Positions 10,296 to 20,600 of a stretch of DNA of 64,000 nt are shown piece by piece. Position 1 is the first letter of the stretch, and each line of letters opens with the position of its first letter. Origin of the DNA: Rhizobium sp. Leaf371 (GTDB taxonomy: Bacteria; Pseudomonadota; Alphaproteobacteria; Rhizobiales; Rhizobiaceae); the NCBI RefSeq assembly GCF_001424045.1, contig NZ_LMQB01000001.1, forward strand, positions 656,083 through 720,082, read 5' to 3'. Made by a program: the position numbers and the translations under genes. Below the pieces are notes generated by a model, which saw only the letters and a list, made by a program, of their open reading frames with translations, had not been told where the DNA came from and ran no database searches.

Positions 10296-11336
10296 TCAGT
10301 TGCAGGCGGCGACCGAGCCGGCCTTCACGCCCTGGCAGGCTTCTTCCTTGCTGATCCACTTGGCGTCGATCACGGCGTTCAGATTGTCCTTGGTGATCGG
10401 CATGGGAGACAGGAAGACCGACTTCATGGCCACCTTCTTCGGGCCGCCTTCGAAGGTCTGGACGTCGGCGATCTGGTCCATCTTCTTGCCGTTGGCCAGG
10501 TCGACGGCGATTTCCGCGGCGCGCTTGCCGAGGACGCGGCTGTCCTTCCAGACCGATACGGTCTGCGTGCCGAGCGCCACGCGGTTCAGGGCTGCCTTGT
10601 CGGCATCCTGGCCGGAGACCGGAACCGAGCCTGCGAGCCCCTGCGCGTCGAGCGCTGCGATCGCGCCGCCGGCCGTGCCGTCATTGGAGGCGACCACGGC
10701 ATCGACCTTGTTGTCGGCGGCGGTCAGGAACTGTTCCATGTTCTTCTGGGCCAGTTCCGGCTTCCAGCCGTCGGTATAGGCTTCGCCGACATTCTTGATC
10801 TTGCCGGCGTCCATAGCTTCCTTCAGCACTTCGACCTGACCGGAGAAGAGGAAGTCGGCATTCGGGTCGGACGAGGAGCCCTTGATGAAGACGTAGTTGC
10901 CTTCCGGCTTCGCCTTGAACACTTCGCGGGCCTGCATGCGGCCGACTTCCTTGTTGTCGAAGGTGATGTAGAAGGCGGCAGGGTTTTCGATCAGGCGGTC
11001 GTAGCCGACGACCGGAATGCCTTCCGCAGCGGCCTTTTCGATCGCCGGGCCGATGGCCTCGCTGTCCTGGGCGAGCACGATCAGGGCGTTGGCGCCCTGC
11101 GAGATCAGCGACTCCACATCGGTCAGCTGCTTGGCGGCGGACGACTGGGCGTCGGCCGAGATGTACTTGTCGCCGGATGCTTCGAGCGCTGCCTTGATGG
11201 CGGCCTCGTCCGTCTTCCAGCGCTCTTCCTGGAAGTTCGACCAGGACACGCCGACGACGAGGTCCTTGGCCTGCACGGCCGTGTGCAGGGATACGATGAC
11301 GGCGACGCCGGCCATGAGTTTCAGAACGGATTTCAT
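10296..11336 (-). CDS. xylF: D-xylose-type ABC transporter substrate-binding protein
   Basis: Periplasmic binding protein of the CUT2/type I fold, 346 residues, with a Sec signal peptide ([10 protein letters not shown]..., cleavage likely after VQA at about residue 23). The mature start [20 protein letters not shown], and the stretches [12 protein letters not shown] and [15 protein letters not shown], match XylF rather than ribose or fructose binding proteins. ATG at 11336 was preferred to a TTG one codon upstream because GGGAGGTTTTG precedes it. First gene of xylFHG, divergent from the ROK regulator, and expected to be repressed by it until xylose is present. Confidence 0.88.
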   Translation of the reverse strand: MKSVLKLMAGVAVIVSLHTAVQAKDLVVGVSWSNFQEERWKTDEAAIKAALEASGDKYISADAQSSAAKQLTDVESLISQGANALIVLAQDSEAIGPAIEKAAAEGIPVVGYDRLIENPAAFYITFDNKEVGRMQAREVFKAKPEGNYVFIKGSSSDPNADFLFSGQVEVLKEAMDAGKIKNVGEAYTDGWKPELAQKNMEQFLTAADNKVDAVVASNDGTAGGAIAALDAQGLAGSVPVSGQDADKAALNRVALGTQTVSVWKDSRVLGKRAAEIAVDLANGKKMDQIADVQTFEGGPKKVAMKSVFLSPMPITKDNLNAVIDAKWISKEEACQGVKAGSVAACN

Positions 11337-11429
11337 CAAAACCTCCCAAACGCGGCTGACCGTTCGCGCGAACCTCCCGCACGACCCCCGCCCAGCCCGA
11401 AAACCTGCCGATCTCTCCTCCTGAGAGTT

Positions 11430-11450
11430 TTTTCTCGACAGTCGAGAAAA
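11430..11450. promoter_or_regulatory. Perfect palindromic operator between xylF and the ROK regulator
   Basis: A 21-base perfect inverted repeat: TTTTCTCGAC, one central A, GTCGAGAAAA. It lies 94 bp before xylF and 109 bp before the chosen start of the ROK gene, in the divergent promoter region. ROK-family repressors bind such AT-flanked symmetric sites, so this is the probable XylR operator. Confidence 0.75.
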
Positions 11451-11558
11451 TAGATGTCAGAGAAATTTGAGGCTGTCAACACGTCCTCCTGTTTCGGATT
11501 TCGACATCGTTTTCGTGCGGGTTCCCGCGCTTATGGCCCCAGGGGAGGTCAGCTTCGC

Positions 11559-12788
11559 ATGCTCATCAAGGCTGGCTCCGAGCAGATGAGACAGCAGAAT
11601 ATCCTGCTCGTTCTCTCTGCGCTCAGACGCCATGGACCGCAGGCGCATACGGACCTCGCGACACGAACCGGCCTGTCGTCGGCCACGGTCTCGGCGATCA
11701 CCATGGAGCTGGAAAAGGCAGGTGTGCTGGAGCGCAGCGAGCAGCAGCCGGGGGCAGGGCGGGGACGACCGCGGGTTCTGTTTTCGCAGAGACGCGATTG
11801 CGGCTACCTCATCACCGCGCAGATTTCCTCGGATGCGGTTCAATATTCGCTGGTCGATTATGCGGGTCGCCTGATCGACCGGTTCGACGAGGCGCGGCGG
11901 CATGACGAGCAGAGCACGTCGCGGTTCGCGCCGCAATTTCGCGAGGCGCTGGCCCGGCTCGCCGAGCGGTCGCGGCTTGCACGCGACGCGGTCATGGCGA
12001 TTTCGATCAGCAGCAAGGGCACGGTCGATGCCGATGGGCACCGCCTTCTCTGGTCGCCGCTCCTGGGCGGGCAGGAGATCGATTTTGCCGCGCTCCTGTC
12101 CCCCGACTGGCGTGCCGTGGTGACCCTCAGCAACGAGACGCTGCTGGTGGCGCAGGCGCTCGGCATTGCCTTGAAGCCCGCAACGGAGGGCCACGCCCTC
12201 GCGGTCGTCTCGCTCGGCCACAGCATCGGGCTCGGCATCGCCCGGCGGCGGCAGCACGACGAGGTGGAAGCGAGCGCGCCGAATTTCGGGCACATGCTGC
12301 ACGCACCGGGCGGCGGTCTCTGTCGCTGCGGCGGGCAGGGATGCATCGAGGCGACCGCCGGGTTCTACGGCATCCTGCGCACGGCCTTTCAGGTGCCGGC
12401 GGATACGATTCCGGCGAAATTCGTGCCGCTGCCGGAGATGGACAAGATCGCGCAGACGGCGCGTGCGGGAAACCGGATGGCGGGCTATGCCTTCCGGCAG
12501 GCGGGGCTCGCGCTCGGCAACGGCCTGTCACGGCTGATGAGTTTCCACGGTCGCCTGCCGGTCGTGTTCACCGGTCCGGGAACGCGCTATTTCGATCTTC
12601 TGTCGCCGGGGATCGAGGAGGGGCTTTCCGCCTCGCACGAGGTGCGGCTGAAGGGCCGGCCGGAGATCGCCGTGCACCCGGACGAGCAGCGCCTCGTGTT
12701 CGAGGGACATCTCGACTGGGCCCTGACCGGCATCGACCAGGCCATCGCCGAAGCCCGGCTTTCCCCCTCCGAAAAGCGGTCGGCCTGA
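11559..12788 (+). CDS. ROK-family transcriptional repressor (XylR type)
   Basis: 409-residue regulator. Residues about 10-60 form a winged helix-turn-helix (QQNILLVLSALRRHGPQAHTDLATRTGLSSATVSAI region), followed by the ROK sugar-kinase-like domain with the zinc-binding CRCGGQGCIEA motif. Start chosen at ATG 11559 because AGGGGAGG lies 10 bases before it; an in-frame ATG at 11454 sits next to the operator and lacks such a site. Divergent from xylFHG, it most likely represses that operon and itself through the palindrome at 11430-11450. Confidence 0.88.
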   Translation: MLIKAGSEQMRQQNILLVLSALRRHGPQAHTDLATRTGLSSATVSAITMELEKAGVLERSEQQPGAGRGRPRVLFSQRRDCGYLITAQISSDAVQYSLVDYAGRLIDRFDEARRHDEQSTSRFAPQFREALARLAERSRLARDAVMAISISSKGTVDADGHRLLWSPLLGGQEIDFAALLSPDWRAVVTLSNETLLVAQALGIALKPATEGHALAVVSLGHSIGLGIARRRQHDEVEASAPNFGHMLHAPGGGLCRCGGQGCIEATAGFYGILRTAFQVPADTIPAKFVPLPEMDKIAQTARAGNRMAGYAFRQAGLALGNGLSRLMSFHGRLPVVFTGPGTRYFDLLSPGIEEGLSASHEVRLKGRPEIAVHPDEQRLVFEGHLDWALTGIDQAIAEARLSPSEKRSA

Positions 12789-12847
12789 AGCGGCGTTTTC
12801 TTGGGGCCTCTTCGTGAAAAGCGGTTTGCGTCCGTTCGTGACGATGT

Positions 12848-14494
12848 TCAGACCCCGAGCGTCTTCAGCCGGCTTTCGCGCAGGAGGCCGCTTGCATCCA
12901 TGATCGGATGGGCGACGGAGACGATGTGGGCATTGATGCGCTTGAGGTCGCGCAGCATGTCGAGATGCAGCGAACTGGTCTGCAGGCTGTCGGCATGGCC
13001 GTCGCGCAGGCGCTGGAAATGCCGCTCCGCCGATTGCTTCTCGAGATTGCGCACCTCGACCTTCACCTCCATCAGCTGGCGGGCTAGGTCGATATCGCGG
13101 GTGACGAAGATCGTCTGGGCGATGCGCAGGTTGTCGATCGTCATGTCGAACAGGGTCTGCAACTCCTTGAAACCCTCGTCGGAGAATTTGAGCCCGAGCG
13201 TGACCGTCTTCGTCACCTGATCGAGCAATCCCTTCTCGATGATATCGCCGACATGTTCGAGATTGATCGCATAGTCGATGATGACGATGGAGCGCCGGCC
13301 GTTCTCCTCGTCCAGACCCTTCCGGCCGAGCTTGGAGAGATAGATCTTCACCTCCTGCTGGAGGATGTCGACGCTGTGCTCCAGCGCCGGGATCTGCCGC
13401 AGCGGCGCGATGTCCTTCGTGCGGAAGGCGTCCGATGCGAGGATGAGCATGCGCTCGATGAGATCTCCGACGCCGAGCACCTCGCGCGTGGCGCTGGTAA
13501 GGGCGACGACGGGCGTGGACAGTTCGTGGTCGTCGAGGAACTTCGGTGCGTTTTCGCGCTCGGGCTGGTCCGGCACCAGGCGCATCATCAGGATCGAGAG
13601 GCTGCGGGCAAAGGGCCAGGCGGCAGCTGCCAAAAGGATGTTGAAGATCAGATGGGCGTCCACCGGCAGCTTTTCCGGCGGCAGCGGCAATTGCCGCAGG
13701 AGATCGGCGCCGATGCCGGCGAGCGGCAGGGCAATGAGACAGCCGCAGGTGCGCACGATCAGATTTCCGAGCGTCACCCGGCGCGCGGCCGGTGGTCCGT
13801 TGAGCGTGGCGACGAAGGGCGGGATGGCGCCGCCGAGATTGGCGCCGAGCACGAGCACGACGATCAGGCCGGGCGAGAGGATGCCGGTCGAGGCGAGCGA
13901 CAGGATGAGGACGACGATCGCAAGGCTCGAGGACGAGACGAAGGCGAGCACGGCGCTGAAAACGAGCGCGACCAGCCAGGCGCCGTCGAGCAGCGCAATG
14001 AAGGCGGCCAGCGCGGGCGAGGTGCGCATCGGCTCCGTCGCCAGGCTGAGGAGATGCAGCGACAGCAGCATGAGGCCGATGCCGATCAGCGCGGTGCCGC
14101 CACCCTGCCGTCCGCTGTGCTTGCCGCGATACAGCACGGTGCCGGAGAGAATCAGCAGCGGCGACAGCCATTCGATGCCGGTGGACACGATCCAGGCGGT
14201 GACGGCGGTGCCGATATTGGCGCCGAGAAGCACGATCTGGGCGAGCCGCTGCTTGACCATGCGACGTTCCACGAAAGACGACACCATGAGGGCCGTGGCG
14301 GTCGAACTCTGCAATGCGACGGTCGCGACGAAACCCGAGAGGAAAGCCCGCCAGCCATGCTTCGTGCCCGTCGCCAGGCCCGTGCGCAGCCGGGCGCCGA
14401 AGGCCCGCGAGACCCCGTCCTTCACCAGCGACAGGCCGAAGAGAAGGAGCGCGATCGCGCCGAACAGGTTGATCATGACGATGGTGGATTGCAT
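12848..14494 (-). CDS. Na+/phosphate cotransporter with PhoU-like C-terminal domain
   Basis: Membrane protein of the NptA/YjbB family, 548 residues. The N-terminal two thirds contain the duplicated Na/Pi-cotransport repeat; the motif GFVATVALQSSTATALMVSS-type (QSSTAT) is at about residues 55-75 and a second inverted copy SSSSLAIVVLILSLA around 185. The C-terminal 170 residues are a helical PhoU-like domain (cytoplasmic). It moves phosphate across the inner membrane, in E. coli YjbB outward. ATG at 14494 starts right before the first helix. Convergent with the ROK gene, 59 bp apart; no obvious terminator between them. Confidence 0.87.
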   Translation of the reverse strand: MQSTIVMINLFGAIALLLFGLSLVKDGVSRAFGARLRTGLATGTKHGWRAFLSGFVATVALQSSTATALMVSSFVERRMVKQRLAQIVLLGANIGTAVTAWIVSTGIEWLSPLLILSGTVLYRGKHSGRQGGGTALIGIGLMLLSLHLLSLATEPMRTSPALAAFIALLDGAWLVALVFSAVLAFVSSSSLAIVVLILSLASTGILSPGLIVVLVLGANLGGAIPPFVATLNGPPAARRVTLGNLIVRTCGCLIALPLAGIGADLLRQLPLPPEKLPVDAHLIFNILLAAAAWPFARSLSILMMRLVPDQPERENAPKFLDDHELSTPVVALTSATREVLGVGDLIERMLILASDAFRTKDIAPLRQIPALEHSVDILQQEVKIYLSKLGRKGLDEENGRRSIVIIDYAINLEHVGDIIEKGLLDQVTKTVTLGLKFSDEGFKELQTLFDMTIDNLRIAQTIFVTRDIDLARQLMEVKVEVRNLEKQSAERHFQRLRDGHADSLQTSSLHLDMLRDLKRINAHIVSVAHPIMDASGLLRESRLKTLGV

Positions 14495-14685
14495 CCGTCT
14501 TCATTCCCGGCATGTCGTGCAGAAGGGGCTTCGCCTGCACACATGTCGGAGCATAGGACGCGAGACGAAGAGGGGCAACGATACGGCCGAAAGTAGCAGC
14601 TTGGGCACGTTTTTCACGGCGTTCCTGCGACGTCGGCCGTCGCTCTCCCTCGATCGAAGGGGCGGAGACGCGGTTTCCCGACCGT

Positions 14686-15339
14686 TCAAGGTGCCCTATC
14701 GGGCATCAGGGCGGGCCGGACGAGCGCGAGCAGGTGTTCGATGCGGCCCTCGCGTTCCCGGTCCGTCATCGGTTGCGGCCGCCTGATCAGCGCGGTCACC
14801 AGCGATTCGCCGATCACGGCGCCGACAAGGAGGCTTGCAAGGTCCGCCGGACGGTCGCCGTTCAGGCGACCCGTCGCCTGCAGGCGCGCGATGATATCGG
14901 TGAGTTTTTCCTTGCAGCAGCGCAGGCCGTTGTCGTGGAAGGCGCCGGCGAGCTCCGGCGCATGCGCGCTTTCCGAAATGACGAGGCGGGCGATGCTCAC
15001 CTGGCGATCCGAGAGCACGAAGGCCGAAAGGCGCGACAGGACATCGGCGATGACGACATCGGCCGCCTGATCCTCTTCGGGCATGTCGAGCGTGATGTCC
15101 TCGTGCATGACGCGGTCGATCAGGGCGACGAACAGGTTTTCCTTCGTCCCGAAGCTGCGATACACCGTCTTCTTCGACATGCCGCAGGCTTTGACGACAT
15201 CGTTCATCTGGGTCGAGCGATAGCCTTGAGACACGAAACAATGTTCTGCCGCGTCGAGGATCTGGTCCCGGCGGTCCTCCTCGCTCAAGGTCGCGGGACG
15301 GCCCGGTCCTCTCTTCTTGCCGATTCCGAAGCAGCTCAT
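14686..15339 (-). CDS. TetR-family repressor of the RND efflux operon
   Basis: 217 residues. The N-terminal helix-turn-helix runs from about residue 26 to 72 (ILDAAEHCFVSQGYRSTQMNDVVKACGMSKKTVYRSFGTKENLF region), preceded by a basic arm KKRGPGRP. The C-terminal ligand domain is of the AcrR-C type. It is divergent from an RND efflux operon, with two near-identical inverted-repeat sites in the 116-bp gap, so it very probably represses both itself and the pump. The inducer is unknown. Confidence 0.88.
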   Translation of the reverse strand: MSCFGIGKKRGPGRPATLSEEDRRDQILDAAEHCFVSQGYRSTQMNDVVKACGMSKKTVYRSFGTKENLFVALIDRVMHEDITLDMPEEDQAADVVIADVLSRLSAFVLSDRQVSIARLVISESAHAPELAGAFHDNGLRCCKEKLTDIIARLQATGRLNGDRPADLASLLVGAVIGESLVTALIRRPQPMTDREREGRIEHLLALVRPALMPDRAP

Positions 15340-15358
15340 GAGGTCCCTCTTGACTTAC

Positions 15359-15376
15359 GGAAACCGATGGGTTTTC
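15359..15376. promoter_or_regulatory. TetR operator copy 1
   Basis: Inverted repeat AAACC-GATG-GGTTT centred between 15367 and 15368, flanked by GG and TC. It lies 20 bp before the TetR start and matches copy 2 in arm sequence and 4-base spacer length. Confidence 0.65.
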
Positions 15377-15385
15377 TATTGATAG

Positions 15386-15401
15386 GAAACCGCAGGGTTT
15401 C
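15386..15401. promoter_or_regulatory. TetR operator copy 2
   Basis: Inverted repeat GAAACC-GCAG-GGTTTC. Its centre is 26 bp from the centre of copy 1, and it is 55 bp before the first efflux gene. Two sites a few helical turns apart suggest cooperative binding across the divergent promoters (inference). Confidence 0.68.
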
Positions 15402-15455
15402 TCGTCAAGTCCGATTGGCCTGTTCCTCGGCCTCTTCCTCGGGCAGAACGGCAAT

Positions 15456-16553
15456 ATGGATCCGATCATGACCTTCTCCTTCGCCCGCATGGCGCTTGCT
15501 GCGACTTTGGCGGTGACGTCGCTGACCGCCTGTTCCGACGAGGAGGTGCCGCCGCCAAAGCCGCTGCCGCGCGTCCGCGTCGAGACCGTCGCCCCCAAGC
15601 CTTCCGTGACCGAGATCAGCCTGACGGGTTCGATCGCGGCGCGGACGGAAACCCATCTGTCTTTCCGCACCAGCGGACGCATCATCGAGCGTCTGGTCGA
15701 TGTGGGCGATGCCGTGCGCAGGGGACAGCTGCTCGCCCAGATGGACGACGAGGTGCAGCAAGCCGATCTCGAATCGGCCCGCGCGACGCTGTTAGCCGCC
15801 ACGGCGGACCTGTCGCATGCCACGGCCGCCTTTACCCGGCAGCAGACGCTGCTCCGCGCGAACTCCACGGCGCAGACGACCTATGATCTGGCGGAAGAGA
15901 ACCTGAAGGTCGCGCGCGCCTCGGTCAAATCGGCGGAATCGGCGCTCTCCAATGCTGAGGAGACGCTGTCCTATACGAAGCTCACAGCCGACGCGGACGG
16001 GGTCGTGACAGCGCGAAATGCGGATGTCGGCGAGACGGTGCAGGCGGCGCAGGCCGTCTTCTCGGTTGCGGTCGATGGACCGCGCGATGCGGTCTTCGAT
16101 ATCTACGAGTCCCTGTTGCGGAGCGGCGAGCCGCCGGAGGTGACCGTCAGCCTCGCCTCCGACCCCTCCGTCGCCGCGCGCGGACCGGTGCGCGAAATCG
16201 CGCCGACGGTCGATCGGCAGACGGGAACCGTGCGGGTCAAGGTCGGGCTCGACCGGCCGCCGGCTGCCATGACGCTTGCCTCGGTCGTGCGGGGCACGGT
16301 CTCGCTCGCCGGCCCGCCAGCCTTCACGCTGCCGCCGAGCGCGCTTGCCGCGTCCGGCGGAAAGCCGGCCGTGTGGGTCCTCGACCCTGCCAAGACCACC
16401 GTGTCGCTTCGGCCGGTGACGGTTGCCGAGTACCAGACCGACGCGATGATCATCGCGACTGGGCTGAAGGCCGGCGACCGGGTCGTCGTCGATGGCACCA
16501 AGCTCCTGCGTCAGGGCCAGACCGTCCTTCTTGCCGAGGGGAACGCCCCATGA
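15456..16553 (+). CDS. RND efflux periplasmic adaptor lipoprotein (first)
   Basis: Membrane fusion protein, 365 residues, linking the inner-membrane pump to an outer-membrane channel. A lipoprotein signal ends in the lipobox LTAC (about residues 23-26 from ATG 15456; a second ATG at 15468 is also possible). Then come a lipoyl half (SFRTSGRIIERLVDVGDAVRRGQLLAQMD), a helical hairpin rich in Ala/Gln/Glu (about 95-160), the second lipoyl half and beta-barrel. First of three overlapping genes; unusually, the operon encodes two adaptors. Confidence 0.88.
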   Translation: MDPIMTFSFARMALAATLAVTSLTACSDEEVPPPKPLPRVRVETVAPKPSVTEISLTGSIAARTETHLSFRTSGRIIERLVDVGDAVRRGQLLAQMDDEVQQADLESARATLLAATADLSHATAAFTRQQTLLRANSTAQTTYDLAEENLKVARASVKSAESALSNAEETLSYTKLTADADGVVTARNADVGETVQAAQAVFSVAVDGPRDAVFDIYESLLRSGEPPEVTVSLASDPSVAARGPVREIAPTVDRQTGTVRVKVGLDRPPAAMTLASVVRGTVSLAGPPAFTLPPSALAASGGKPAVWVLDPAKTTVSLRPVTVAEYQTDAMIIATGLKAGDRVVVDGTKLLRQGQTVLLAEGNAP

Positions 16554-17617
16554 AGCCCGTCCTTATCCTCCTGCCGCTCGCCCTGATGCTCGCGTCCTGC
16601 TCGGACGACGGCGAAACGGCGCCGCCACCGCCGCGGCCGGTCAAGTCGCTGGTGCTGGAAGAGACGAATTCCGCGCCTCTGTCCTTTGCCGGCACCGTCG
16701 AGCCGCAGATCGTCACGAATTACAGCTTTCAGATCCTCGGGCGCATGATCTCGCGCAATGTCCAGGTGGGCGATCCCGTGGAGCGGGGAACGCTGCTGGC
16801 CGTGCTCGAAGCGACGGCGCTCGAACAGGACGTTCAGGCCGCGCAGGCGTCGCTCGTCAGCGCCCAGGCGTCCGCCAACAACGCCCGCGTGGTCGAGCAG
16901 CGCCAGCAGGGCCTCTTTGCCAAAACGGTCGTATCGCAGGCCGCCGTCGAGGATGCCGTGCAGGCGGCGCAGGCCGCGCAATCCGCCGAGGTTCGGGCGC
17001 GGGCGAACCTCGCCAAGGCGAAGGAGCGGCTGAGCTACGCGAAAATCTCCGCCGACTATACCGGCGTGGTCACCAGCACGGCCGCCGAGCCCGGCCAGGT
17101 GGTTGCGGCCGGGCAGACGGTGGTGACGGTGGCGCGGCCCGATCTTCGCGATGCGGTGGTCGATCTTCCGTCGTCGGCCGCGTCCGGCGCCAAGATCGGC
17201 GATCCCTTCCGCGTCGTCCTCCAGTCCGATCCGACGACGGTCGTCAAAGGCCGTGTGCGGCGGATCGAGCCTTCGGCCGACCCGGTCACCCGCTCGCAAC
17301 GCATCCGCATCGCGCTGCAGGCGGCGCCTGCCGCCTTTCGTCTCGGCTCCGTCATTTCCGTCACGCTGCCGGACACGCGCCCGTCCGAACTGCTGCTGCC
17401 GGCGGCCGCCATCGTCACGCGCGACGGCAAGACCTTCGTCTGGATCATCCCGGAGGGCACCGAGGCCGTCGCGATGCGCGAGGTCACGACCGGTGACGCC
17501 GGCAGTGGCCGCGTCTCCATCTCGTCCGGCCTCAAGCGCGGCGACCGCGTCGTCGTCGCCGGGGTCAACAGCCTGACCGACGGGCAGAAAATCCGCATTT
17601 CCGGAGATTTGAAATGA
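16550..17617 (+). CDS. RND efflux periplasmic adaptor lipoprotein (second)
   Basis: A second membrane fusion protein, 355 residues, with its own lipobox LASC near residue 15-18 and the same domain order: lipoyl half (SFQILGRMISRNVQVGDPVERGTLLAVLE), helical hairpin about 75-150, lipoyl half, beta-barrel and membrane-proximal domain. Its ATG overlaps the previous stop as ATGA, so it is translationally coupled. Paralogous to the gene before it, probably by tandem duplication followed by divergence. Two adaptors with one pump resembles heteromeric systems such as MdtABC-type or TriABC pumps, where both adaptors are needed. Confidence 0.88.
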   Translation: MKPVLILLPLALMLASCSDDGETAPPPPRPVKSLVLEETNSAPLSFAGTVEPQIVTNYSFQILGRMISRNVQVGDPVERGTLLAVLEATALEQDVQAAQASLVSAQASANNARVVEQRQQGLFAKTVVSQAAVEDAVQAAQAAQSAEVRARANLAKAKERLSYAKISADYTGVVTSTAAEPGQVVAAGQTVVTVARPDLRDAVVDLPSSAASGAKIGDPFRVVLQSDPTTVVKGRVRRIEPSADPVTRSQRIRIALQAAPAAFRLGSVISVTLPDTRPSELLLPAAAIVTRDGKTFVWIIPEGTEAVAMREVTTGDAGSGRVSISSGLKRGDRVVVAGVNSLTDGQKIRISGDLK

Positions 17618-20600
17618 AGCCGTTCAACCTGTCGGACTGGGGACTGGGGCACCGCTCGCTTCTCTGGTATTTCATGCTGGTCTTCTCGCTGGCCGGCCTC
17701 CTGTCCTACCTCAATCTCGGACGCGAGGAGGACCCATCCTTCACCATCAAGACGATGATCATCACCGCCCAGTGGCCCGGCGCCACGGTGGAGGATACGA
17801 TCAAGCAGGTGACGGAGCGCATCGAGAAGAAGCTCGAGGAACTGCCGCAGCTCGACTACACCAAGAGCCAGACGGTGGCCGGGCAGACGACCGTGTTCGT
17901 CTATCTGCGCGAAACGACGCCGGCAGCCCAGGTCGCGCCGACCTGGGTGCGGGTGCGCAATCTCGTCAGCGATATCAAGGGCAGTTTCCCCTCGGGCGTT
18001 CAGGGGCCGTTCTTCAACGACAGCTTCGGCGACGTCTACGGCAATATCTACGCCTTCACCTCCGACGGCTTTTCGCAGCGCGAGCTTCGCGACACGGTGG
18101 AAGCCGTGCGGGCCGAGGTGCTGACCGTGCCCAATGCCGGCAAGGTCGATATCATCGGGGCGCAGGACGAGGTGATCTTCCTCGAATTCTCCTCGCGGCA
18201 GCTTGCCGCCCTCGGGCTCGACCAGCAGAGCGTGGTCGATACGCTGCAGGCCCAGAATGCGGTGGCGCCTTCCGGCGTCATGCAGGATAGCCCCGAGCGC
18301 ATCAGCGTCCGCGTTTCCGGCCAGTTTTCCTCGGAGGAGAGCCTGCGCAACCTCAATCTGCGCGTCAACGACCAGTTCTTCCGCTTGAGCGACGTCGCCT
18401 CGATCCGCCGGGGCTATGCCGATCCGCCAAGCACGATCTTCCGCTACAATGGCGAGCCGGCGATCGCGCTGGCCGTCAACATGAAGCAGGGCGCCAACCT
18501 TCTCGCCTTCGGCGAGGCGCTGACCGAACGCATGGACACGATCGAGCAGAAGCTGCCGGTCGGCATCGATGCGCATCTGGTGTCCGACCAGCCGAAGATC
18601 GTGGACGAGGCGGTGTCGGGCTTCACGCGCGCGCTGTTCGAGGCCATCGCCATCGTGCTCGCGGTCTCCTTCGTCAGCCTCGGCCTGCGGGCCGGGCTGG
18701 TGGTGGCGGTGGCGATCCCGCTCGTGCTCGCGATGACCTTCGTCATCATGGAATATCTCGGCATCTCGTTGCAGCGCATCTCGCTCGGCGCGCTCATCAT
18801 CGCGCTCGGCCTGCTGGTGGATGACGCGATGATCGCGGTGGAAATGATGGTGGCGCGACTGGAGGCTGGCGACGACCTGCGCAAGGCCGCCACCTATGTC
18901 TACACGTCCACGGCGTTCCCGATGCTGACCGGCACGCTGGTGACCGTCGCCGGCTTCATTCCGGTCGGCCTCAACAACAGTGCGGCCGGCGAGTTCACCT
19001 TCACCCTGTTCATCGTGATCGCCGCATCGCTGATCCTCTCCTGGATCGTCGCCGTGCTCTTCACCCCGCTTCTCGGCGTGCTGATGCTGCCGAAGACGAT
19101 GAAGCAGCATCACGGCTCCAAGGGCATCGTCGCCCGGATCTTTTCGCGCCTTCTGCTGATCTGCATGCGCTTTCGCTGGGTGACCATCGCCGTCACGCTG
19201 ATCGTCTTCGCAGGCTCCGTTTACGGCATGCAGTTCGTGCAGCAACAGTTCTTTCCCTCGTCGGACCGCAACGAGCTGATCATCGACTGGAACCTGCCGC
19301 AGAGCGCCTCGATCCGCGAGACGCAGCGCCAGATCGCCCAGTTCGAGAACGAAAAGCTGAAGGGCAATCCGGACGTCGAGCATTGGTCAAGCTATGTCGG
19401 GCAGGGCGCGGTCCGCTTCGTACTCTCGTTCGACGTCCAGCCGAACAGCCCGGCCTTCGGGCAGACGATCATCGTCAGCAAGAGCATCGAGGCGCGCGAC
19501 CGGCTGAAGGGCGATCTGGAGGCCTATCTCAAGAAGACCTTCATCGGCACGGATGCCTATGTGAAGCTGCTCGACATCGGTCCGCCGGTCGGCCGCCCCG
19601 TCGCCTATCGCGTCAGCGGGCCGGAGATCCAGACGGTGCGGCAGCTCGCACTCGATCTCGGCAACATCGTCGGCGGGAACAAGCATCTCGGCGACGTGGC
19701 CTACGACTGGAACGAGCCGTCCCGCGTGGTCAAGATCGACGTCCAGCAGGACAAGGCGCGCCAGCTCGGCATCACCTCGCAGGCCATCGCGACGACCATC
19801 AACGGCATCGTCGGCGGCACGACAGCGACGCAGGTGCGCGACGATATCTATCTCGTCAACATCGTCGGACGCGCGGTCGAGGCCGAGCGCAGCTCGATCG
19901 AGACGCTGCGCGACCTGCAGCTTCCGGTCGGCGACGGGCGATCCGTGCCGCTCGCAGCCGTCGCCACGTTCCGCTACGATGTCGAGCAGCCGCTGATCTG
20001 GACGCGCTCGCGCATTCCCACGGTCACCGTGCGGGCCGGCATGATCGACAAGGTGCAGCCGGCAACCGCCGTGGCCGAGCTTACCCCGGCGGTCAAGACG
20101 TTCGAGGCGACACTGCCGCCCGGCTACGCGATCGCGGTGGCCGGTGCCGTCGAGGAAAGCGGCAAGGCCCAGGGGCCGATCGCCGCCGTCGTGCCGCTGA
20201 TGCTGTTCGTCATGGCGACGATCCTGATGATCCAGCTGCAGAGTTTCAGCCGCCTCTTCCTCGTCTTCGCGGTCGCCCCGCTCGCCATCATCGGCGTTGT
20301 CGCGGCCCTGCTGCCGAGCGGCGCGCCGATGGGCTTCGTCGCCATTCTCGGCATCCTCGCGCTGATCGGTATTCTGATCCGCAACTCGGTCATCCTGATC
20401 GACCAGATCGAGACGCTGCGTCGGGAGGGGGTTGCGCCCTGGCGGGCGGTGGTGGAGGCGACCGAGCATCGCATGCGGCCGATCATGCTGACGGCCGCCG
20501 CGGCCAGCCTTGCGCTCATCCCGATCGCGCGTGAGATCTTCTGGGGGCCGATGGCCTATGCCATGATCGGCGGCATCATCGTGGGCACGATCCTCACCCT

